Assembly: GCA_009763385.1 (NCBI GenBank)
Contig: CM019825.1
Coordinates: forward strand, 16,499,621-16,563,620
DNA: 64,000 bases
From: Coix lacryma-jobi var. lacryma-jobi
Taxonomy: Eukaryota > Streptophyta > Magnoliopsida > Poales > Poaceae
Direction of reading: 5' to 3'
Shown here: positions 47,236 through 58,844 of the stretch, one piece after another
Position numbering within the stretch: the first letter of the stretch is position 1
Layout: each line of letters opens with the position of its first letter
Translations under genes and position numbers: made by a program
Notes under the pieces: model-generated
The model's database searches: none
The model's input: only the letters and a program-made list of their open reading frames with translations
What the model was told of the DNA's origin: nothing

Positions 47236-47526
47236 TTGGAAAGCCTTGTACGTAGTGCACTCAAATCGACATTGAGATTGGGATATAGCCATATATATAT
47301 GCGATACGCCGATGACATACTTATTGGATTGCCCCGCGGAGCTCCCCTAAGTACCAATCGCTTGATGGATAAACTCAGGAAAAAACTGCTTATGCTAGTT
47401 AGTAGGGGCCTCAGGTTACACTTGAAGAGCGAAGCATTAATAAGAGGAAGCAAAAAGGGGCGCCGTAGGGTGCTTGGAAACCCTCAAGGAGGACGGGAAC
47501 CTACAAGCCGCTCCACCCACCCATGA
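47236..47526 (+). pseudogene. Group II intron-type reverse transcriptase remnant
   Basis: The frame contains IYMRYADDILIGLPRG, the intact YADD catalytic box of group II intron/maturase-type RTs, followed by a helix-rich segment (LMDKLRKKLLMLVSRGLRLH) equivalent to RT motif D, then a basic stretch and a stop. There is no ATG before the motif; the open frame starts at a TTG and upstream homology is lost after a stop near 47224. The matR-like family assists splicing of group II introns in plant mitochondria. Only the C-terminal palm is left here, with no domain X. Not nad1-associated matR itself, judging from divergent flanks. Confidence 0.7.
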
Positions 47527-49249
47527 AGAAGTGGGAGGATAACTTACTAAGAATACCTTAGAGGCAAGCTTATTAAGGAACAATATCGAGATGAAAATGC
47601 TTCATTTTCTTGAGGAGGCACACCTGCGAGCCCAGACTTACTTACGCTATGAAAAGTCACTGGGGGATAAAAGGAAAAAGCGTATCAGCAAGCTACAATG
47701 TTTCATGCCAAGTTGTTAGCTGCCTTTGTTTTGACGGCTAAGCCTCTCGGTCCATAGGTAAAGAGATAAACTTTATCTAGACTAGGGTTCTTACGGAATC
47801 CTAACTTGAATGGAGCCAAGCAGCTTATGATTCTGAAGCAATAATCTTCGTCATGATTTCCGAAACTAGCGTACTGAAAAAAAAATCCTTGTACTACCGA
47901 AGAAGAGTAAGCAAAAAAGAACTTGTAGCACGTAAACAGATCGATAAGAATGCTTAGTTGATTAGGACACGAGACCTAATGATAGCATACGCGAAATACG
48001 CTAAATAGCGTCATGAGGAAAGTAGTAAGATTAATTCCCCTCTCCACTGAATATTTTGGAAGCGGCAGCGTAAAGACTGTTAGGGGTCAATCCTAGATGA
48101 AAGGCTTATGTTTCTGATATGCTACTAGGCTTTGACACTTTCTTCAGGTATGACACATATAATTTCTCGGACCTACCGTAAAGAGTACAGAAAACATTGT
48201 AGAAGGACAAATGGAGAGCAATGTACCATTAGGTAGCTTCACGGATAAGAGTAAATGAATATGAGAGCCCGAGCGAGCGGTATTAAAGTGATCCTGAAGT
48301 CACCCTCTTACAGAATATCTTAAGTAAAAAGGAATCCTTACTTTTTTCCATGCCTAAAATAAAAAGGTATAATTAGTATGGAGAAATTAAAAACTAGAGA
48401 ATTGTTTTCTGAGCCCCTTCTTCAGTATGTCTCCATATAAGTCTAGTTTCTACTAATAGTTTCCTAATGAATGGAGGATATGCTGATTCCTCCTTCTGCC
48501 CGCCGGCGCTCACTCTTTTGGCTTCTGATAGCTTCGCGGACTAGACCGAATTCTCTCATCGTCCTCCGGCATCAATCTCTTTAGCCTTTGTCCCTCCGTG
48601 GCCTTATTAAGGATTGGGGCTCTTTCTAGTGGCTTATTTTCAAATGCATCAAGCTGTATCCCGCCTCCGTCTGAGCCTTCATAATCGACCTTATCGGACT
48701 CTGTCGACCCTTCCTTAGTAGAAATCCCGTCCCTAGTCCCTGCAATCATGGTAAACAGTTATGATAAATGGAAATTATATAGGGCACTGATTGCAATTTG
48801 AAGATCGAAACATACCTAAGAGCGCCAGTCTGGTATTTATTTCATCAGGTATTTCTTCAGGACCTCGTATTCCCTTTCTCACCGAAGCCTTACTCAGTAA
48901 AGGGTATGATACTAATAGTACGGTTTGGTTTTCATCACTCTTACCATTACCTGAAATTTAATCTCCTTCTTTGCAACAAAATCCATCGAAGTACCGAATC
49001 ATTAGAGCAAGGCTGATAGACTTTACCAACCTTCTTTTTTTTTAATAGTCGACTTGCGAAAAGCATATAGATAGCTATCAAACGTACTTGACGGAAGTAG
49101 ATCTAGCTGATTGACTCGTTCATAGGCGAAAATCAATGCATCGAACCCTTTGCCGATCAAAAGATTAGGAACCGTCCTCCTTTTACCGGATACCTTGCCG
49201 AAGAAGGGCTCTAAATATCTCGTACGTATGTTTCCTAGGATCTACTACG
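47527..49249. other. Spacer between two RT remnants
   Basis: No recognised gene. A 79-codon, highly charged minus-strand frame at 48510-48749 (EGSTESDKVDYEGSDGGGIQ) lies downstream of the minus-strand RT remnant and could be part of the same decayed gene, but it has no motif. Confidence 0.35.
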
Positions 49250-49755
49250 TTAAAAAGTATTGGCTTGAGCGCGATAGGCCCTTGCAAGAAAATGCTTTGA
49301 AGGCCATCTTTTCTTTGTTCTTCGCCCATTTTTCTCTTTCAAGTTGTCAAAGGAGAGTTTCTCTTTCCACCTTGTAATGGGAATGTAAGCTCTGACTTTG
49401 CCCTCATCGGATAAAGAGAGTACTAATCCCTGTACCGGACTGGTATTCCTCGGTTCCTTCTTCCCCCAGCTTGTTGCCCTCCATCCTGGACATCTTATTC
49501 GAATACCGAGACTCTTGCATACTGAAAGAAGAAGGTTCCTTACTTTATCTCGCAGCAGGTACCCACATCTATCCATTCTTTTGATCTTCGGAATTCCTAT
49601 TAGTATGCCCTCTGCATATCTGACATAACATAGTTTCGTATTGCATCCCCCAAATACCATATCTTTTTCTCAATCACCATCACTCCCTCTGCTACCTTCT
49701 TGTCAAGCAGGTGGAGGTATAATGGTGAGAGTGGAGGAAAAGGGGATTCGCTGAG
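49250..49755 (-). pseudogene. Group II intron-type RT/maturase remnant with YAEG box
   Basis: On the minus strand the upstream part (about 49755-49680) reads SPFPPLSPLYLHLLDKKV, the motif B region SPLSPLLxNIYLHxLD of group II RTs. After a frameshift the 136-codon frame from 49660 reads LCYVRYAEGILIGI, where the catalytic YADD has become YAEG, then LLRDKVRNLLLSVCKSLGIR. Further on comes VRAYIPITRWKEKL, which resembles the API-K-I start of maturase domain X. Recognisable but inactive by frameshift and active-site change. It is related in type to the plus-strand piece at 47.2 kb but not a close copy, and lies in the opposite orientation. Confidence 0.75.
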
Positions 49756-50089
49756 TTCAAAAGCAAGAGTACTTCAGTGAAAAAGCAATAAATGAATTCC
49801 CAGTTCAAAGTGATACACAAACAGCTTGTTGCTAATGAATTCAAAAAAGAAATGCTTGCTAGGTAAATCGTACTTTTTGCACAGTCACATATGGCTCGTA
49901 ACTATTCTCGGGTTATCTTACAACTACTCTTCCTTTCTCTCCTTCGGAAGAACTAGTCTTTGAAGCAAGAGATGAACATATTGTGGGCGGATCTTCTTAC
50001 CCATTGATTGGAACATCGTAAAAACTCTGAAGATCCTTTTCACTATAGTTAGTGACGTATCCAAATTCTGTATACTATTGGTGGACGGG
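49756..50089. other. Probable right junction region of the mitochondrial block
   Basis: No gene visible. The organelle-to-nuclear transition must lie between the motif B end of the RT remnant and the CACTA-type repeat starting at about 50090. Confidence 0.4.
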
Positions 50090-50298
50090 ACTAGCAATCC
50101 GGGACTAAAGGTGAATCTTTAGTCCCGGTTGGTATTATAACTATAGGTCACCAACCGGGTTGATAATACCAACCGGGACTAAAGATTCACCTTTAGCCCC
50201 GGTTGGTGTTGACTAAAGGTCTTTAGCCCCGGGCGCAATTTTTTACCGAGGCTAAAGCTCAATTGAAAGATCGTCCAAAGGCCTGTTCTCTAGTAGTG
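50090..50298. mobile_element. CACTA-type (CMC/EnSpm) non-autonomous element end with hairpin
   Basis: Ends at 50298 with the inverted terminal sequence of CACTACTAGAGAACAGGCC, the grass CACTA TIR. Inside are inverted arms of 40 nt: 50099-50138 and 50163-50202, complementary except for one T-to-C change, with a 24-nt spacer. Both carry CCGGGACTAAAGGT-type words, familiar from grass CACTA-related MITEs. No matching CACTACTAG start is seen on the left, so the 5' end is missing, perhaps cut by the organelle DNA junction. Confidence 0.75.
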
Positions 50299-50820
50299 TA
50301 TATAATAATGCCATGTAACAACAAGGCAAATTGGCAATTCCAAATATATATATAACAACTGCATATGAACTAGCTATAATATCTCAAAAAAATGGTTCAT
50401 TAAAAATGCATCTTAACTAATTAATTAATGATATAATAATAAAATACATTTTGGCTCTACATGTCACCGGCTCATAGACGTCACTCATCATGTGTGCTCC
50501 ATATATAAAGGCTGTTCTTTATTCATATATTCTCTCTCCTCTTAAGAGAGCGACAAAAGCCTACGTACAACAGGACATGTCTCTCCCGTCCATATGGCAT
50601 CTAATACTAACTTAGAATTAGCCATTGTAGGTGCCATAAGCACACACAAACATGGGTTTAATATTAACTATATAATTCACTTTTACAGGTGGATCCTAAA
50701 TATATGAAGTTTGATTGAAGCTTGGCTCGCACCCTCATAGCCGAAGCGCTGGCCAGATAGTGATCCTATCCCTAAGCATCCAAATTAGATGTCCGGAGTG
50801 ACACTAATTAACGTCTTTTT
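50299..50820. other. A+T-rich nuclear intergenic DNA
   Basis: No gene or repeat recognised. Confidence 0.4.
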
Positions 50821-50821
50821 T

Positions 50822-51196
50822 TAGGGCAAGTACATTGGTCTTTTCTTGTAGGTGGTCTGTAGTCTTGGTACCATGTATGTGCCACGTAATTTTAAGACGA
50901 CTTAGTAGATGGCATGTACAATAGTTTGTTCTTTAAGTTGTCTCGTAGCAACTTATTATTCCTCAATTTATGGATAGAATAAAAATAAATTGTGAGTTGC
51001 ATGACAACAACAACTCATACAATGGTAGAATGGTTGTCTCATAGTCCTAAATTTTAGCTCATGAGATGGTTGTTTCGCGAAACAACGACATCTTCCTCTT
51101 TCGCTTCTCTCTTTCCTCCACATCAACAAAAATCCTACATGATACTACATGAGACGATGTACGAGATAGCTGACGTATAACAATGTACTTGCCCTA
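50822..51196. mobile_element. MITE with 16-bp perfect TIRs
   Basis: TAGGGCAAGTACATTG at 50822-50837 is the exact reverse complement of CAATGTACTTGCCCTA at 51181-51196. The 375-bp body has no coding capacity. A target-site duplication is not obvious (TT/A contexts on both sides), so the superfamily is left open. Confidence 0.75.
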
Positions 51197-51198
51197 AC

Positions 51199-51658
51199 GC
51201 TAGGAAGCTTTGCCTAGGAAATTAAAAGCCCCATAAACAAAGGGAATAGTCTTCCTGTTGCAACCTCAATTGATTATGAGAAAATGCAGACTTTCTTCAG
51301 CCAATTTTGGTACTATAAATGTGTCTTTAGTCCTAATAAATATTATCACTGCTTTACATGTTATAAGTACAAGATGATACAATAAACTAATAAACTTTTT
51401 GTGGGGAATTGTCCCATTTGCAAGGATTTTGCTATCACAACTTTTTGTCAAGTGACCAACATAATCTCAGTGGATTAAGATTTAAGATAGAGCTATTAGT
51501 ATTAAACAAAACCAGGTTAGTAGAACATAAATAAAGAATAGATCAGAAGGTGGCTAGAATATTTTATCCCGGAAGCTAATCTCAGTACACTTTATAGTTT
51601 CGTGATTGAGTAGCCTCGTGAGTAGCAAAAATTATTGTTGTACATTAGAACGAACTTA
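51199..51658. other. Intergenic DNA, nothing recognised
   Basis: A+T-rich. A 61-codon minus-strand frame at 51266-51451 has no motif. Confidence 0.35.
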
Positions 51659-51974
51659 GACCATATTTAGTTCTCACCTCAAAAGTTTTCATCCTACCAC
51701 ATCAGATGTTAGAACACATACATTCAATATTAGATATAGATTTAAAATAAGTAATTATAGAGATTGTGACTAATTTGCAATATAATTTTTTTGAACCTAA
51801 TTAATCTATGTTTTGACAATATGGTGCTACAGTAAATATTTGCTAATCATAGATTAATTATGCTTAAAAATTTGTCTCGTGAATTACTCTCTATCTATAT
51901 AATTAATTTTATTAATAGTGCTGCAATATTTAATTTGACATCTAAAACTTTTTACCTGGATCTAAACGCTCCCA
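51659..51974. mobile_element. Tourist-like MITE, diverged
   Basis: Left end GACCATATTTAGTTCTCACC and the reverse complement of the right end (near 51955-51974) show an imperfect inverted match containing TTTAG-TC and AAAAGTTTT blocks. The interior has the ATTAAT/TACAGTA character of grass Tourist-type elements. Ends are approximate. Confidence 0.45.
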
Positions 51975-52118
51975 CTTCTAGCCAATTGCCTTGTTGCCAG
52001 ATTGTGTTGTTTGGCTGGTCGTTTGTATGACTGATTTAACTGTTTCAATAGTATTTTGTGAGAAAGAATAAGTCGAAGTACAGCTGATAAGCTAAAAGAA
52101 CATTTAATCTCCGTATAT

Positions 52119-52343
52119 GGGCTTGTTTAGTTTTCCCAATATATTCTCTGTCTCTGTCACATCAATCTTTAGCTGCATGCATGGAGCATTAAATGTAGGT
52201 AAAAAATTAATTATACTTTTAATATCTACATGTCGTGACGAATCTTTTGAGCCTAGTTGTTCTATGTTTGGACAAAGTTTGTCAAATAACAACGAAAGTG
52301 TTACAGTGCGTTTCCCAAATATTTCTGGGAACTAAACAAGCAC
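52119..52343. mobile_element. Tourist/PIF-Harbinger-type MITE
   Basis: GGGCTTGTTTAG at the left end matches the inverted right end CTAAACAAGCAC, with a TAT on each side as a 3-bp target duplication. The interior words TGCATGGAGCATTAAAT, GACGAATCTTTTGAGCCTAG and TTTGTCAAATAACAACGAAA are hallmarks of a very common grass MITE family. The same words appear, reversed, in the element at 53702. Confidence 0.8.
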
Positions 52344-52566
52344 TATGTATGCACATTTGATCTGTGCGTGAGGCAGTCAGGCAGAGAGCGTGGCAGCACT
52401 GTATGCTAAAAAACATGAGTTCATATGGAAAGTTTGACTTTGGGTTTGAAGCAGCCCAAGCATTTGGTGCTTTTTTTTGCATAGTATAATCTTAGCTTAA
52501 TGTAGAAATCTGTTGCATGATGAGTAAGTGGTCGAGACTTTAGTGCTTAGCTTCGTACCATGTCAG

Positions 52567-52682
52567 CAGTGGCGGATGCAAAATATGATTAAAGTGGGAT
52601 TGATTATCTTCTTCTTTTACTATCTCTCTATTTTTCTTGTTTCCTCCATAGCCTCCTAGCTCCCCCTCTAGATCCGTCACTG
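52567..52682. mobile_element. hAT-like MITE
   Basis: CAGTGGCGGATGCA at the left and TAGATCCGTCACTG at the right form an imperfect 14-bp terminal inverted repeat around a 116-bp A+T-rich body. An 8-bp target duplication is not evident. Confidence 0.5.
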
Positions 52683-53701
52683 CCTATAGATTATGGATGT
52701 GTGCAAAAATAACTGTCAAATCCAAAATATATCATCCAAAGAAAGAAGGTTAGGATACACCTTTTACCAGTATTCTTAATCTGTTTGTTTTTTTTCTTAA
52801 AAAGGTACTGTTTGTTTGGGAACTGAGAGAGTACATGAATACAACGAGGAGTGAGCTTTTACGGACATTGCCTTTTCCTGCATGTATCCTACCGTAATTA
52901 ATGATTCAAATCAAATATAACTTGGAATTGACATATACCAACTTGGAATTGGAGGAGGATTCGAATTTCACCCTGAAGCTTGGACATTTTTAACTTATAC
53001 GTAATAGATAAGAGTTTGATTTTTTTTAACATCAGCCGTGCAGTATGCAACGAGAGTTTTGCCACTGCATTTCATCTCGGAATATATTTTAAAGTACAGT
53101 GGCATTTGATCGACTAATCATACGCTATCCACCTTCAGGTTCTGGTAGCTCATTGAGATGAGAACTTTTTTTTTCTCGAATACGCAAAAGATTTGCGTAT
53201 CATTGCTATTGAGAAGAAATGAGTTTTGTGCACATCAACACGTATCTGGCGCACTAGACGGTCTACCAGTAACAACCGGACCAACCTACCTTTGCAGGAA
53301 ACCAACAACTCTCAAAACGAACAAAGAAATTCAAAGGATCGCTTGGATTGCGCTATCCACCTCCTCCGCCTGCAGCTGGATCGGGTCCTACTACTGCAAC
53401 TGCATGCAAACCAAAGTGCGGTCAGCTCTAATCTCACAGTGCATTTGCTTACCCGCTGCTAATAAAAGTTGCCTGAATTTAAAGTAAAAAAACCCTATCT
53501 ATCGAATGCATCTAAAGAAATCACTATCGATTAATTTGCAATGAACAAAACAATCCGTTGCAAGTTGCAACGAAAGATCAGTAGGCCCGGCCCATTACAA
53601 ATTGGGCCCATATATCTATCCCACTATCTTTTCATATCGAACCTGCAGGTCAAAGCCCAGAAGCACACACTCGTTGTCTGTGAACCTTGCTTGGTGCCTA
53701 A
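52683..53701. other. Intergenic DNA with a possible LINE 3' tail
   Basis: Mostly unassigned. From 53167 a poly(T) run followed by CTCGAATACGCAAAAGATTT looks like the minus-strand 3' end of a grass non-LTR element (polyA tail on the minus strand). The following 300 bp to about 53480 is open on the plus strand (109 codons from 53158) but unrecognised. Confidence 0.35.
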
Positions 53702-53932
53702 GGCCTTCTTCAGTCCGCGAAATATTTGGCGAAAAGTTACTGTAGCACTTTCGTTGTTATTTGATAAACTTTGTCCAAACATGACCTAACTAGACTCAAA
53801 AGATTCGTCTCGACATGAGCAGACTAAAAGTACAATTAGTTATTTTTTTACCTATATTTAATGCTCCATGCATGCGTCTAAAACGGATACTGCGCAAAAT
53901 ATTTGGGGACATTTCGCAAACTGAACGTGGCC
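53702..53932. mobile_element. Tourist/PIF-Harbinger-type MITE, reverse orientation
   Basis: GGCC ends flanked by TAA on both sides (53699-53701 and 53933-53935), a 3-bp target duplication. The interior is the same family as the 52119 element in reverse: TTTGATAAACTTTGTCCAAA, CTCAAAAGATTCGTC and ATTTAATGCTCCATGCATG are the complements of its diagnostic words. Confidence 0.82.
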
Positions 53933-53979
53933 TAACCTAGACAGCTCTCTTGACCGTTGATTTTCAGCGCTTAAGATCA

Positions 53980-54330
53980 ACTTGCCCCATGCTCCTATTC
54001 CTTCACTCCGAAGCGGCGCGAGTTTTTTTTTGAATTCGTCACACGTGCGAGCTATCCGGCCCGGCGAAGCCCCTTCCTGTTCAGCCGGTGGCCGTCTCCC
54101 GGTCCCGGCAGCCGCCTACACGGCCACACGCCCACACGCCTTGCCCAGCCGCCGGCGGACGGGGCAAAGCCACCCAATGGCGTGCCCGGCGCGCGCACGC
54201 ACGGGCACGGTAGCCTAGCCACTGGCCCACCGTCTGGTTCCGCGCATCTCACTTGCTCCCCACCGGCCGCGCAGGTTGATGTTCTGTTGTTACCTTGCCA
54301 CCCCTATTTTCCATTGCATTTCACAGCTTG
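53980..54330. repeat. GC-rich segment duplicated at 60.9-61.35 kb
   Basis: High-GC island about 700 bp beyond the CRK1 stop codon. It shares ordered words with the segment beyond CRK2: CAATGGC, GTCTGGTT-CGCGC, TCTCAGGT/GCAGGTTGATGT, CTGTTGTTACCTT and TTTTCACAGCT. It could be the first exon/promoter of a plus-strand gene, since both copies have an AG/GT boundary, but no protein is recognised. Confidence 0.5.
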
Positions 54331-55035
54331 TAAAGGTACTGCACTGCTCCTGGTAGGATGCAGCCTTGATAGTTGATCCTCGTGGACGGTGCAATTATTT
54401 CGAGATTTTGCTTTGGCTGTTGGGGCCTTCGATTTAGGACCAGATCGAAATCGACGAAATGTTTACTCGCCAGTCTCGCTAGTGGATCTCAATTCTCTTT
54501 TTTTCCTTTAGCACCTAGCTTTATCCAATTTGAATATGATACTGAGATATTATAGAGATTTAGATTTATAATACTTCTATGTGCTTCTCCGTACCTGGAT
54601 TTTGCAAATACAGACATGAGACATGCCTAGTGTTATAAACAGAAACAGACTTGCTTGATAACCTGATGCACAATCTATAACACGTCTAGAATCTGGAGAG
54701 AATCACAAAAGAGCATAGCACTAAAAGTAGCTTGCATACTGTTTCTAGTAGTTGTCATGTTGCAACCAGTACAATTTACATCACCCTAGTGGCCCTTTTA
54801 GTTAGGACCATGTAAGTGTGGATACAGAGAACGTCATATAACTATACAAGTATCAAGAAAGTGTAGAGTTGAATTACCCTAATATACACCCTGAAACAAA
54901 AAAAGCAGAAAGTCTAGACAAAAACAAAACATCATAGATACAGACAAACCACTGGTTTAGAGTTTAGACTTGGAGGTTGGAGCTCTATTAGCACCCCATC
55001 AACATGGTTGGTTCACATTCTTTTGGATTTTCACT
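54331..55035. other. CRK1 3'-flanking DNA
   Basis: A+T-rich. Parts align by words with the region 61350-62108 beyond CRK2 (for example a CCAATTTGAA...GATACTGAGATA motif), consistent with a common duplicated segment. No gene visible. Confidence 0.45.
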
Positions 55036-58000
55036 CTACCTTTCTAATGTAATACTTATATTCATGTTGCATGATGAAACTTCTGACTCGCAAGAGCGTG
55101 TAAAGAAGTAAGCTGGATGCTTTGGCTTGGGCAAGATCACACTCTCACTATTTAGCATGCTAACCGCAAGATCCATAGCAGGTCTGTCCTCTGCATTCTC
55201 TTGAACACATAAAAGTGCCACCTGAATGCATCTTTCTATCGCTTCATGATCTTCTCCTATACAGCAACACACCAGTTGGTGCCATTCTCCAACTTTCCAA
55301 AGTTTCCAAGCCTAGTAGAAAATGATGTGCTTTTGTCAAGCAAACAATGCTCCAAGAGCATATGACAAGCAGTGTTAGAGTAACTTCTACTTACATATGA
55401 AATGAGATTATATAATTTTCCACCATATGGATAGAAACCAGTAGTCCTCTTTCCGCTTATAATTTCTAAGACCAAGACTCCAAAGCTGAAGACATCTGAC
55501 TTGATTGAGCAAACTCCATCAAAGGCATACTCTGGAGAAATGTAACCACTGAATGGAAGAAGTGATATTGTTATATAGTATTCATAAAAAAGGAATAAGT
55601 AGATAAATTGAAAACTATGTTAAATTGATAATATGCTTCTATGTTTATCCAAGAGAAAACTCTGCATTTGTCAATGCGCACCTTGGAGCTCTATTTAAAT
55701 AACTGTTAAAGCTATATGCATTACTCTCTTTAGAACATATAGAAGCGCTTCATGATGTATAATTGTATAGTATAAACTTAAAAGCCAAGTGCACTTGTTC
55801 TTACTGTGTTCCTACTATTCTGGTTGTATTTGATTCCGTCATGTTTGAGCTGAATATTCTTGCCATCCCGAAATCAGATATTTTGGGAGTCATGTCGCTG
55901 TCCAAGAGAATGTTACTTGCTTTAAGATCCCTATGAACAACACATAAGCGTGAGTGTTTGTGAAGATATAAGATTCCCTGTGCTACTCCGTCAATTATAT
56001 GTAGGCGCATAGACCACTTCAATTGTACTCCTTTCTTAACATCTGCACAACGTGAACAAAATTGTTAAAGCATCTGAAAAATTGTAAGCACTCCAAACTG
56101 TAGCATGTGAAAATGTTGAAAAGTTAGTGTAGGCTTGCCAAATATGAAGAGGTCCAGGCTTTTGTTTTGCATATATTCGTAGACAAGCATCTTTTCTTGA
56201 TCTCCTTGGATACAGCAGCCTATCAACTTGACGAGATTTTTGTGTTGAAGTTTTGCTATCAGCTGAATTTCATTTTTGAACTCTAATAAACCTTGTACAG
56301 AACATGCCGCAAGTCTTTTGACTGCTACTTCAAGACCACCAGGCAATAAGCCCTGAAATTAGTGATATTAGAAAGAGTAATATATTTTCATTCATCACTT
56401 TTATAACCTGTGCTACTTCGACCGTGCGTTTTGTGGGGTGGGGAGATCAGAAACAGGCCCATATTCAGTAGAGGATATTGGTTCTATTTTCCATTATGAA
56501 GTATATGGACATTAGTTTTACAGACTGTCATTCATGCGCACGTATGTTTTTCAGAAACAAAAATAGCTATTCATGAACTACAAAAATAGTCGATCAAGAT
56601 TTAAGAAAAAAACAAAGTTTATAGCAAATATACAAATACAACAATAAGAACTAGCTGAATATCAGTGCAAATGTGCATGTACTACCTTATAAACTGGTCC
56701 AAATCCACCTTGTCCAAGTTTGTTTTCACTAGAGAAGTTTCCTGTAGCTTCTTTTATCTGAGAGAAATCATACAGTGAAAATCCTGAATTGCCTTCTTCA
56801 ATCCTCCAAAGATTTATTACATTTTGTATTGCCATTGAGAGCAATTGTAGTTCGAATCTTGCTCGTTCTGAAAACAACGTTGAGGATATTTCTTGGCACC
56901 CATTCTTTACCATAAGAATAAAATCAGATGCAAGGGTGAAATGCTGTAAGATGAATATTTACCTCTTTTTCTCTCTGTTTTGATCCAAATATGAACAAGC
57001 AACCATGAAATTGAAACCACGACAGAGAACGATCCAAGCGTGACCCAGATCCAAAATTTGCTTGCTGCATGTCCATGTATGTGATTTATGACCAATTTCA
57101 ATTCTATACTCAAGCTCTTAGTATTATTTAATTTGGAAAAAATACTAACAACAGCACAACTTGTTACTTAATGGGTAAATTACAACTAAACAAGTCACAT
57201 TTTGTTTTCTTCATAATTGTTTTGGTTAATTTTTTTACATGTACTAGTATATTTATCCTAAGTCCCATTCTAAACCCTTTTGCAAATCTGTGAAGTTGTC
57301 TTTCTGATGCTGGCAATCCTGTTTTCTGTATGTTTCTCTGTTTCTTAATTATAATTTGATAGTTAAGTGGAAGGGAAGATGAAAGATTGTTCTAACCAAG
57401 TCAACCAAGCAGTATTAGAGATGAACTTACGTGTAGGCATATTTAATGACAACGCTGGTGTGCCAGCAAAGAACTGAACTTCTGTTTGGTACCACAAGCT
57501 GCAGCGCACGCCGAGGATTGCACCACCTATCTGGTCAACCATTTGCTCCCTCTTTGCCATGGCACTACTCGGGCAATCCTGGCAAGTGCCCTTCAGCATG
57601 TCCTCTGCACACTGCACAAGCCCATATACTGTCTGGCTCTTCTCAGTGAGCCAGCCTTGGCCTGTCTCATACCTGCCCATATTCTTCACTGCAGCATCTG
57701 TGAGCTTTGTCATGAGCTTAGAAACAAGACTATGGAACTGCTCTGAAACATCACTCAACAGTGGAGGATTCAAATTAGCCCTTACTATGCATTCCTGAGA
57801 GTCATGGAAGTTGGAGATGAAATCCTGGTCAGAGAATCTTAGCTGGACCAGGTACCCATCGTCGAACAAGGTTATGTCCTTGTGGGAAGAGCAAGAACTA
57901 TTAACTGAGCTGTTCATTGCTGCATCAAAGGCCTCCTTGAGGCGTTTTGCACAGGCAGTGCCAGGGGCCATGTCTCCTCTGCATAGCACTGCTCCATAGA

Positions 58001-58208
58001 TCATGTCGGGACCTGTCCCAGATATGTCATGAGCTGAGTGTGAGTTTGAACTTGTCACCTTGGCAAATAGTGCTCCGGCAAGGGCATTCAGGTTGGACAT
58101 GTAGGTACTGCTTTGCATGTACACTATGTTAGCATTGCTGCAGACGGACTGACTTCCAGCTAACAGCTTCGGGGAAGAAAGAAGTAGTAGGAAGGCAGCA
58201 AGAATCAT
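55036..58208 (-). CDS. Cysteine-rich receptor-like protein kinase (DUF26), seven exons, intact
   Basis: Plasma-membrane receptor-like Ser/Thr kinase of the CRK family, implicated in stress and defence signalling. Exons (minus): 57431-58208, 56963-57064, 56686-56867, 56139-56352, 55805-56042, 55395-55548, 55036-55311; total 1944 bp, 647 aa, phases consistent. The start is placed at 58208 because it directly precedes the signal peptide MILAAFLLLLSSPKLLAG; an in-frame ATG 35 codons upstream exists. Exon 1 carries two DUF26 regions. The second has the full C-x8-C-x2-C (CAEDMLKGTCQDC); the first has only CRGDMAPGTAC with one residue too many and no third Cys. Exon 2 encodes the membrane helix (ASKFWIWVTLGSFSVVVSIS). 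The kinase has GQGGFGPVY, AVKRL, HRDLKASN, DFG and GYISPEYAF and so looks active. Intron 4 has a GC-AG border (TTTG^GCAAGC). The C terminus is SITLER. Confidence 0.9.
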
Positions 58209-58844
58209 GATGTGTAATCTTTGGTGCAGTGGTGCCAGTTGCGAGAAACTTGTGTTTCTGTATCGGACTTGCGGGTATGGAATAATAGATGCATGGAGCA
58301 TGAATAAGTGCATCTAAATAATCTAAGCATTATCTTGACTTTTGGTCAGAAGAAATGTTAAGTTTAACTAGTAAAGAAATCTACAAGAAGCCCCTAGCTT
58401 AGACTTTGAGTAAGTTGCTTGAATAGTCTGAGTGGAACAAGACAAGAATTACGAAAACGTTTCACAAAATACTGAATTTGTTTTTTTTTTTTTGAAAGAC
58501 CAAGTACTGAATGTTCTCACTGAATTTTTAGTTTTGTCTACTCCTATCCCAAATAGTCTTATGACTTCGTGGGTCTTTGTTCCTGAGTATTGAATCCGTC
58601 TGCTGTCATCTTCAAAGAGTATTATAAATGGCAAGTCACTACTGACTAGTAAGACCATGGACTCCCTTTCATTGATTTTTTGATATTTTCACTTCGATGT
58701 CAAGTCTATTGTACATCTGGATACTCATGTTGGAGTTTTGATAACTAATATTTTACTGCTAATTCTTTGTTTTCGTTTGCTAACGATATCAGATATGTGG
58801 TAAAGCATTTTGAGAATTTTAATTTTTATTGAGTTCTGCTGCAG
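58209..58844. other. CRK1 upstream region
   Basis: Would contain the CRK1 promoter and 5' UTR. No specific element assigned. A poly(T) run at about 58482-58495 is flanked by short TACTGAAT repeats. Confidence 0.4.

Noticed and set aside
57446..57999. Several plus-strand open frames of 60-86 codons
   Set aside because: They are antisense to exon 1 of the CRK gene, whose frame is supported by domains and splice phases.
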